Source: Oscillospiraceae bacterium (lineage in GTDB: Bacteria; Bacillota_A; Clostridia; Oscillospirales; Ruminococcaceae). From it: a stretch of 6,359 nt of DNA. The stretch covers positions 1 through 6,359 of the forward strand of contig JAGBFE010000076.1 of assembly GCA_018109965.1 (NCBI GenBank). The letters are read 5' to 3'. Below are positions 5,083 through 6,359 of this stretch, one piece after another (position 1 is the first letter of the stretch; each line of letters begins with the position of its first letter). A model generated the notes under the pieces. The model saw only the letters and a program-made list of their open reading frames with translations, did no database searches and had not been told where the DNA came from. A program made the position numbers and the translations under genes.

Positions 5083-5103
5083 ATTATTTAAAGGAGGAAC
5101 GGT

Positions 5104-6359
5104 ATGCAAAAAGAGAAGAGAGAAAACCGCATATGGAAATCCTACAGATTTCCAATAATACTGCTCACAGGTATTGCGGTTGGCAGCTTTATCGGCTGGT
5201 TTAATCCGGAATTGGGCAGGCAGTTGAAACCATTGGGGGATGTGTTTTTAAATTTAGTGTTTTCGGTTGTTGTACCGGTGGTGTTTTTTTCAATTTCAAG
5301 CGCTGTGGCATCAATGGCGGATATGAGGCGACTTGGAAAAATTCTGGGATATATGCTGATTGTATTTGTTGTTACAGGTTTAATTTCCTCGGTTATTATG
5401 ATTGGCGCAGTAAATGTGATAAAACCTGCTGAAAACACACAGTTTCCCGTCGAAGAAACCACAACTCAGGAGGCATTGCCTTTGGCACAGCAGGCTGTTG
5501 CGGCAATAACGGTTGATGATTTTACAGGACTGCTGTCCCGCAAAAATATGTTGCCGCTGATACTTATGTCGATTTTCTTCGGTTTTGTGGTGACGTCATT
5601 TGGTGCAAAGGGCAAAAAGCTGGCGGTAGGTCTCAGTTTTATGTCAGATGTTTTTATGCGGATGATAAACTACATTATGTATTATGCGCCTGTAGGCTTG
5701 GGAGCATATTTTGCCTATCTTGTAGCAGATATGGGACCACAGCTTCTGGGGGTGTATGCCAGAACCATGCTTGGTCTTTATTATCCTTTGTGTGTTGTTT
5801 ATTTTGCGTTAGCTTTTTTTGCTTATGCATATTTTGCTGCAGGTATGAACGGTGCAAAATTATTTTTTAAAAACATCATATCACCTGCCGCTACAAGCCT
5901 TGCCACACAGAGTTCCATTGCAACACTGCCTGTAAACCTTGAAGCCTGCCGCAAAATGGGTGTTCCAAAGGATATCCGCGAAATTGTGCTGCCTATCGGT
6001 GCCACAATGCATATGGATGGCAGCTGTTTTGCTGCAATACTTAAAATATCGGTACTTTATGGCATATTCGGCAGGGATTTTACAGGCATTGAAGTATGGA
6101 TACCTGCTGTTATAATTGCCATTATGTCGGGAATGGTTATGTCGGGTATCCCTGGCGGAGGACTGATTGGTGAAATGCTTATTATGACACTGTACGGATT
6201 TCCTATGGAAGCATTCCCGATTATTGCAACGATAGGTTTTCTGGTTGACCCGCCTGCAACAATGCTTAATGCCACAGGTGACAGTGTTGCCGCAATGATG
6301 GTTACACGCCTTGTAGAAGGCAAAAACTGGCTGGAAAAACGTCTTGATGGAAAAAAAGA
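5104..6359 (+). CDS. Dicarboxylate/amino acid:cation symporter (DAACS/glutamate transporter fold), C-terminus cut by right edge
   Basis: This membrane protein belongs to the family of GltP, GltPh and the EAATs, trimeric elevator transporters that couple solute uptake to cation gradients. The frame is open for 418 codons to the window edge; with a family length of roughly 400-440, only a short tail is missing. Features in order: TM1 (about 15-33), PLGDVFLNLVFSVVVPVVFF (43-62), hairpin HP1 with TQSSIATLP (268-276), the TM7 motif HMDGS (303-307), hairpin HP2 with SGIPGGGLIGEML (347-359), and the TM8 motif DPPATMLNATGD (382-393). Against GltPh, the TM8 aspartates (D382, D393), T386 and N389 are kept. 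The arginine that binds the acidic side chain is A385, and NMDGT has become HMDGS. A neutral or non-amino-acid substrate is therefore more likely than glutamate or aspartate (inference). AAAGGAGGA (5090-5098) is a strong ribosome binding site. The gene is divergent from the lipoprotein gene. Confidence 0.93.
   Translation, partial: MQKEKRENRIWKSYRFPIILLTGIAVGSFIGWFNPELGRQLKPLGDVFLNLVFSVVVPVVFFSISSAVASMADMRRLGKILGYMLIVFVVTGLISSVIMIGAVNVIKPAENTQFPVEETTTQEALPLAQQAVAAITVDDFTGLLSRKNMLPLILMSIFFGFVVTSFGAKGKKLAVGLSFMSDVFMRMINYIMYYAPVGLGAYFAYLVADMGPQLLGVYARTMLGLYYPLCVVYFALAFFAYAYFAAGMNGAKLFFKNIISPAATSLATQSSIATLPVNLEACRKMGVPKDIREIVLPIGATMHMDGSCFAAILKISVLYGIFGRDFTGIEVWIPAVIIAIMSGMVMSGIPGGGLIGEMLIMTLYGFPMEAFPIIATIGFLVDPPATMLNATGDSVAAMMVTRLVEGKNWLEKRLDGKK

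Noticed and set aside
5142..6323. Minus-strand open frames within the transporter gene
   Set aside because: They are shadows of a continuous membrane-protein frame with all family motifs; none has a plausible start context.

Overview
The window looks like chromosomal DNA from a low-to-moderate GC member of the Clostridia (Firmicutes), plausibly an Oscillospirales/Ruminococcaceae-type gut anaerobe. The basis is strong AGGAGG-type ribosome binding sites, an L21-type leader ahead of rplU, a Mini-III RNase gene directly behind obg, a Clostridia-style lipoprotein with an FMN-binding-like core, and heavy use of ACA and GCA codons. The genus cannot be fixed from the sequence alone.

Layout. (1) Positions 1-1225: the 3' end of lgt (lipoprotein diacylglyceryl transferase) followed after 12 bases by folD, both on the plus strand and probably translationally coupled. 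(2) 1226-2078: a promoter and a structured leader, then rplU (L21) and rpmA (L27), closed by a strong intrinsic terminator. (3) 2079-3985: an intergenic repeat-like hairpin and a promoter region, then obg and mrnC 9 bases apart, closed by a terminator that should work in both directions. (4) 4021-4893, minus strand: a secreted lipoprotein with an FMN-binding-like core interrupted by a long Ser/Asp/Gly/Asn-rich linker. (5) 4894-5103: a divergent intergenic region with a 17-bp imperfect palindrome and a long leader hairpin. (6) 5104 to the right edge: a dicarboxylate/amino acid:cation symporter cut at its extreme C-terminus.

How the genes work together. The centre of the window is a large-subunit ribosome block: L21 and L27 are 50S proteins, Obg is a GTPase of late 50S assembly, and Mini-III matures 23S rRNA. 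The left edge is housekeeping (lipoprotein lipidation and one-carbon metabolism). The right side is envelope-associated: a lipoprotein and a membrane transporter that share a divergent promoter region.

No wholly new system is evident. The points most worth a second look are: FolD with Thr at the position of the catalytic lysine; absence of prp between rplU and rpmA together with an L27 that cannot carry the N-terminal extension; a transporter in which the substrate-binding arginine and several third-sodium-site positions are replaced; the interrupted lipoprotein core; and the 54-nt hairpin in the transporter leader.
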